From Thuidium tamariscinum (Eukaryota > Streptophyta > Bryopsida > Hypnales > Thuidiaceae): a DNA stretch of 64,000 bases. This document shows positions 59,137 to 64,000 of the stretch, piece by piece (the stretch's first letter is position 1; each line of letters begins with the position of its first letter). Both the position numbers and the translations under genes were made by a program. The notes beneath the pieces were generated by a model. That model was given only the letters and a program-made list of their open reading frames with translations. It made no database searches and was not told where the DNA came from. Where the stretch lies: contig OX344751.2 in NCBI GenBank assembly GCA_947034885.2, positions 11,780,001-11,844,000 of the forward strand. Reading direction: 5' to 3'.

Positions 59137-60551
59137 CTAGATAGGTGTGCTCTGCTGGAAAATATTCAAACTTGGAATACCCAAAAAAATCATACGATGC
59201 TGATGTCCCCACTCTTCCCAGTGCTGCTGAGTGACCACAGGAGCTGTAATTCCACATATCTCACATTTGAAATTCGAAAAGTCATTAATTCAGGCAAAAA
59301 GATGCTAATAATTAAGGCTGTTAAGCTTACCTCCTAGACAACGGCAGATAACCGTAAATTGTATAACAAAAAATAGATTTTGCAGTGAAGAATCTAGAAA
59401 TAGCATATATAGTGATAAAACGGACTAATTTTTCATAATCCGATAGTAGTAACGCAGACAATCGAGGACCTGAAATCTACACTAGCAGGCCTCGAAAATA
59501 GAATTTCACAGATATGAATCTTTTTAAATAAAATGAAATGGATCCTTGACTCGTAGAACGAGGTTCACCAATATACAAGGAGAGAAGAGAATTTCTAATA
59601 GGAAAGCAGGAGACTACCTGCCCAAGTTCACGCAGGTAGTACAGCCAATAGGGTATAGGTTTACTATCCCATCGCATTGGCAACTTGAAAGGGTAAAACA
59701 TGGCTTGCTGCTTGTCTTCTATTTCATTTCTTGTGCAAGTTCTTTCTGCTCTCAAACATAGACATTCCAAGCATCGCAGGATTCATAAATCAGTATTGAA
59801 AATAATTTGCAACGATTTAACAGGGATCTCACAGAATTCATTCAAGCTAGGATGTGATCAAAATTAACTGATTCACAAAATGAAACATAACACGCAGCTT
59901 CCAATCCTTCATAGCTTAGAGCTTGCTTCTTCTCAATGTGTGGTTTTTTTCCTTCGAAAGCCTGCATTAACTAATGTTCACAATACGTCTCTATATCTTA
60001 TAAGTAAATTTAACAGCAATAACCTCGAGAAAACTGACTTAATCTGACAACTGCTGCAAAAGAATTTGCATATTGCCACATAATAACAATCAACCACACC
60101 TAATTGCGACACCTACATAAATACAACACTTCAAAATCTTGCACAATGGATACATATTCATTCTGAGAATGCACACCCCTCAGCATAGGAACTAATGGCG
60201 ATTTTACCAATGAAATTTAGAACCCTGGAAAAGTTAGCATATGGCATCCAAACAAAGCATTCTTGCTGCATTGGAATCACTATTGATTTTGCTGACAAGC
60301 ATATTCAAGATTCCGACAATTCAAGCAATGGAAAACATGCTCAGCCCTTCAAGTGTCACAATTAGGTATGAATACCTTACAGAATCAGAAAATTGCGCTT
60401 AGACTCCAGGATTTCTCAAGCGGTGATTCTGATGCAACCTCTCTTGAAAGGAATTTGTTTCCTCCTGGAGCCCCTTCACCATGCATGGCTCCAACCGTGT
60501 TAATGTCCTTGTGAATGCCCCGAGTTTGCCTCCGCTCACTGTCACCTCCAT
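59137..60551 (-). pseudogene. SF3A3: SF3A3 (SF3a60) splicing-factor gene remnant
   Basis: Three blocks in the right order on the minus strand match splicing factor 3a subunit 3, a U2 snRNP protein needed for branch-site recognition. At 60551-60399, LTRLEPCMVKGLQ and ERLHQNHRLRN correspond to the N-terminal helix, then a TAA. At about 59745-59618, FYPFKLPMRWDSKPIPYWLY then YLRELGQ precede a GTAGTC donor, exactly where the family intron follows GLGQ. At 59271-59137, FKCEICG, then WEEWGHQHRM and LGIP are the zinc-finger exon, ending in a TAG and lacking a proper AG acceptor before it. The long middle and the C-terminal end are not found. Zinc-finger residues between CEICG and the histidines are altered. 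Interrupted exons show a duplicated gene copy in decay; a working copy must exist elsewhere. Confidence 0.8.
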
Positions 60552-60840
60552 TAAATAGCAGTAGGTTGTCCCGATTGCCAAATCTGATGAACAGTACCTA
60601 TATTCTCAGAACACAGAAGCTCCAACTTCCTAACCCTAAATTCCTCCCCGGTCTTCCGATCGTATTCTGTATCCGCCATGCCTGCTTGACAAACTAATTG
60701 ACCGGAAAGCTGAAAATTCTGAAGTACATATCGCAACTGCAGCTTGGAAGATCTCATCAGTGCTCAAGGCACTGCAATCAAGGGACCTTCCTTCTACGGC
60801 TTCCGCTGGTCGGGGTAAACTGGCCCCTCGCTCGGCCAAC
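60552..60840 (-). other. GC-richer segment upstream of the SF3A3 remnant
   Basis: Two overlapping minus frames (one with TEYDRKTGEEFRVRKLELLC) are open here. It may be old promoter or 5' UTR of the SF3A3 copy, or the edge of another gene. Not recognised. Confidence 0.25.
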
Positions 60841-60841
60841 C

Positions 60842-61275
60842 TAAGTCATTCCAGGGGTGCAAGTAAAACAAAAAGCCCCCTATTTTGTGCTTCACTAATT
60901 TACCTTGTACATAGCTAATTTGGATCCAGGTGGATTGGCCTTACCATGTTTTATTAGAGGTGCAATCCAAACAAAAAGCCCCTAGTTTGGGCTGTGATCA
61001 CCCCTACTTTCTTCATCCCATAGCTAACTTGGGATCTCTAATTTGGGATCTCTAATTGCAAATATGAATTCAAAATTTGCCAAAAAAAATTTGTATGAAA
61101 AATAAAAAATTACAGTTGAGTGGCTGAGTGAGGGGGTCAATTCTCCTTGCCCCTAATTTGGGGACTCTAATTGTAAATATGAATTCAGAATTTGCAAAAA
61201 GAATATTTACAAAAAAATAAAAAATTTCAGGATTTTTCCCCAAGTGGCCAAGTGAAGGGATCAATTCACCCCGGC
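60842..61275. repeat. Two adjacent tandem duplications
   Basis: AACAAAAAGCCCC blocks repeat at 60869 and 60972. A ~118-bp unit (TCTAATTG(C/T)AAATATGAATT to (G/A)GGGGTCAATTC-type) repeats at 61038-61155 and 61156-61275. Confidence 0.6.
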
Positions 61276-62298
61276 CCTTCTATTGAGAGTTGTCCAAGAA
61301 ACGGTAACTACAACCAAAATCTATCGAATGAATAATTCATCATGATTTTGTTTGACCCTATAAAGACGAGCTGGTCTCCATGGAAATCATGCTTTTGAAA
61401 CCATGCACATCATCTACTTTAAAATATTTAAGAGTATTCATTGGAGACCAAACTATTGTTCATGACCTCGGGTTTTTTGTACAAGATTTCAAAGATGAAC
61501 AATTGTAGTTCTATCTTATATGCATGAATTCTCTATCATCCATCAAACACTTAGTGTCTACAACAACGTTACATGGTTGATATCCTCAATACTAAAAAGA
61601 ATTCTTTGGATCTTGTTGGTAGTCAAAAGGGGATTCCAAATTCTCTTAAAATCTATTTTTTTAGACACCATATGAGTAAAATGTAAATATTTAAAGTGCT
61701 GAAAACACATTTTTCTAAAATTGATTCTAAACTCTTATGAATAGTCAGAGTACATTTTAAGTAAGAATTTGTAGGGGTCCATTTTTAAAAGGGGTCAAAG
61801 TTAGGTCTAAATACCTTATTGCATGTGACACTAATTTATCAAAGTCATAATAATTAAGTCTTTACATTGCTTCGTTTAATTGTTGACAATTATATTACAA
61901 CTTGTAAGAACAAGATACTAGTTTTTTGTTTTTCATTTTTTTAAGAAAACATGTGAACTCTAGCAAAAGAAGAGACATTACAAACGTACAAACACACCAA
62001 AAGTATTTCTTTTCTTCCAATGCCCCTCCTCATTGTTACTACTCTATGATTGGTGATCAAAAATTTCATATTTCAATCAAACTAAATTGTCTTTGATATA
62101 GGATTGATCTTCTACTCTATCCTTCATCCATCCTGCCACCTAGGTCGATTCGACGGTGACATGGAGGCCCAAGCTGCGTTGAACAGACAAGCGTAAACCC
62201 AAGTCCTGCGACGCCTGTGGAGTTTTTCTACATCTTCAGCGTTTCGGCATACATCACCCTTGTTGTTCTTGTTTTGCAGGCTCAATCAGGTGCTCACC
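61276..62298. other. Intergenic; presumed QCR10 promoter and 5' UTR
   Basis: AT-rich until about 62100, then mixed. TTGTTTTGCAG at 62269-62279 is a good acceptor, suggesting a 5' UTR intron ending 19 bases before the start codon. Confidence 0.4.
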
Positions 62299-62487
62299 AT
62301 GGTGCAACCCAAGCAAGGACTGTCTCTGCTCAAGTTCATCCCCAAGGCCATGCGCCCGCAAACCTCCGACATCAGCTCCGTGGCGCTGTGGGGCACCACG
62401 GCTGCCTGCGGCGCTCTGTGGCTGGTACAGCCCTTCGACTGGATCAAGGCGCAGTTCTCCCCCCCTCCCGAGGAAGAGAGCAAGTGA
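62299..62487 (+). CDS. QCR10: Cytochrome b-c1 complex subunit QCR10-like (6.7 kDa)
   Basis: Small accessory subunit of mitochondrial respiratory complex III in the inner membrane. The frame gives 62 residues, the usual size for the plant 6.7-kDa ubiquinol-cytochrome c reductase protein. It has a basic N-terminus (LLKFIPKAMRPQ), then SDISSVALWG, one hydrophobic segment at about residues 27-45 and the conserved WLVQPFDWIK, closing with an acidic PPPEEES tail. The start at 62299 is preferred over the in-frame ATG at 62260 because the context CACCATGG is optimal and the upstream codons lie across a probable TTTTGCAG splice acceptor. No stop or frameshift; codons are GC-rich compared with the flanks. 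Family assignment is from remembered plant homologues. Confidence 0.85.
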   Translation: MVQPKQGLSLLKFIPKAMRPQTSDISSVALWGTTAACGALWLVQPFDWIKAQFSPPPEEESK

Positions 62488-64000
62488 TTGCGCCGTGGTG
62501 GCATCGGCGGCCGTGATGGCGATGATTTCGTAGGGTTTACATCACATATGCGCGGGGTTGGGAATGTGGCGAGATCTGACCACAGGTTGACTGTTTAGGG
62601 TTTCGGGGGTGGCTTAATCTCCGGAGCGCGAAGATGGATTCTTGCACCTCGGGCTTGATTGTGTATTCCGGAATCGCATATCTCTTGTGAAGGACCTCCA
62701 TAATTGCGTTGGTTGGCTTCCGAATATTTTCTTAATGCCAAGATGGTGTCCAGTGGAATCTTTCCACTGCTCGATCTAGATTGCTGAGGTTTCTCTATCT
62801 CCGGTGATCATAATTTCTTACCCTGTTATCCCTTTTTCATTCCTTTGAGAACTGTCGCATGAGTGTCCCGTTTGAAGCTAGTGCTCACTCTGAACGAAGG
62901 GAGTACTACACCCTGTGTAAAGCTTCACAGACCATGTTACTTTGTGGTGAGCATGTTGGGCAAATGAATAATTGTAAACAGAATTGGGCGTTGATCAGTC
63001 CCTTGGAATAATTTTATTTGTATGGTTGTGGCATCATTAGCTTTTGGTCGTTCGGAGGTGTGATTACTTTTCTACGATACTGTCGATCAGACTAGTTGTA
63101 CGATGCAGGTGGTAATATTGAGATGTGAATTGTGGGTCTCGCACTTCAATTGGCAGTATTGTGGAGAGGAGTTAGTTGTAGCCCTAAACAGTCCGATTTC
63201 CTGCATCGTGAATGAGTTGTGATTTTGGTTTCTTGCTTGTTGATTATGTTTCTTGTGGCTTTATGTCATTATTTTTTTTTCTCATGGGTGACTTATTGAT
63301 AGTATTGCAAACCTCTGGTCGTTTATGATCTTTTCATTAAGAGTTTGATTAAGTTGGAATAGAAATCAAAGTAAGTTATTGAATTGAAAGAATTGAGATT
63401 ACTTTGGGAGGGTGAACGACAACACATTACTCTTAATAAATTGGGTTTTGTGATCGTGTAATCTTTGACTGGAAGAAGAGATCACAATATTTTGAGTTTC
63501 GCTATGCAATTTGGTTTCGCAGATCATTTTTGTTTCGTTCTTCTACAGAATAGATATAAGGAGAGGAATCTTGTCCCTCATACTGCTTTCAACTTTTATA
63601 CTAGAAATAGGTCTGTTTTTGAAAAACCAAAAAATTCATGTCAAGACAAGTTTTGCAGTTAAAAGAGTAGGTGTATCGCTGGTTAGATTTGGTACAGGGG
63701 ATGGACTGCTTTTAGAGTTTTAGCAGGAGGGAAGGATGTGGAGTTGCTGGAACTACAGTTCCAGATTGTGAGAATTTTTGTGTATTTGTAATAGATTTGT
63801 ATTCAAACCCCAGACAAAAGCAAACTTACTGTATGGTTGTCAGGTTGAGACACCAGGAACCGATCATTTAAGCAATTTCAGAGCAAATTGTGCATAGTAT
63901 GAGGTGCTGGAAATTTTTCCCATGTAGATAGGAGATAGGGAGATTAAAAAAATTCAAAATTTTATTCCCAAAATTGAAATTATTGTGAATTTTGGGATCC
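62488..64000. other. 3' flank of QCR10, then intergenic DNA
   Basis: Presumed 3' UTR for the first few hundred bases. The frames at 63465-63723 overlap, match nothing known and are not supported as genes. Confidence 0.35.

Noticed and set aside
62217-62516. Longer alternative frame over QCR10
   Set aside because: It reads out of register with the conserved WLVQPFDWIK frame.

Overview
This is nuclear DNA of a land plant. The evidence is split genes with GT-AG introns and plant-specific families: a chloroplast-type soluble pyrophosphatase, an INDETERMINATE DOMAIN (IDD) zinc-finger factor, BODYGUARD and SAWADEE-homeodomain fragments, and a plant-type QCR10. Exons have mixed, moderate base composition. 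Between them lie tens of kilobases of very AT-rich DNA full of short inverted-repeat elements. The style suggests a non-flowering plant, perhaps a moss or other bryophyte, but I cannot fix the lineage from sequence alone. I saw no long transposase, reverse transcriptase, integrase or capsid frame.

Layout. 1-2.5 kb: an AT-rich minisatellite and a MITE. 2.5-5.9 kb: a GC-richer patch, two good exons of a truncated BODYGUARD-type hydrolase, and a decayed SAWADEE-homeodomain gene. 5.9-9.5 kb: tandem repeats and small TIR elements. 9.6-12.4 kb: an apparently intact six-exon plastid inorganic pyrophosphatase. 13.4-19.05 kb: nested non-autonomous elements. 19.05-23.7 kb: a less AT-rich stretch with no recognised gene. 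23.7-26.5 kb (minus): an intact four-exon IDD gene of the SGR5/IDD14-16 type, with a TATA box at 26.82 kb and a strong hairpin at 27.04-27.15 kb. 27.5-57.7 kb: a transposon graveyard with at least eight recognisable element families. Many are bounded by TTAA and CCCC/GGGG ends. It also holds a 1.6-kb foldback and two small less AT-rich islands with unrecognised coding-like DNA. 57.9-60.6 kb (minus): unrecognised coding-like exons and a decayed SF3A3 (splicing factor 3a subunit 3) copy. 62.3-62.5 kb (plus): an intact 62-residue QCR10 subunit of mitochondrial complex III.

The three intact genes act in different compartments (plastid, nucleus, mitochondrion) and show no functional linkage. The most notable content is the repeats: TTAA-flanked CCCC-ended elements, 9-10 bp-duplicating elements with complex ends, elements nested several deep, and an insertion present in only one arm of a large foldback. 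No new multi-gene system was found.
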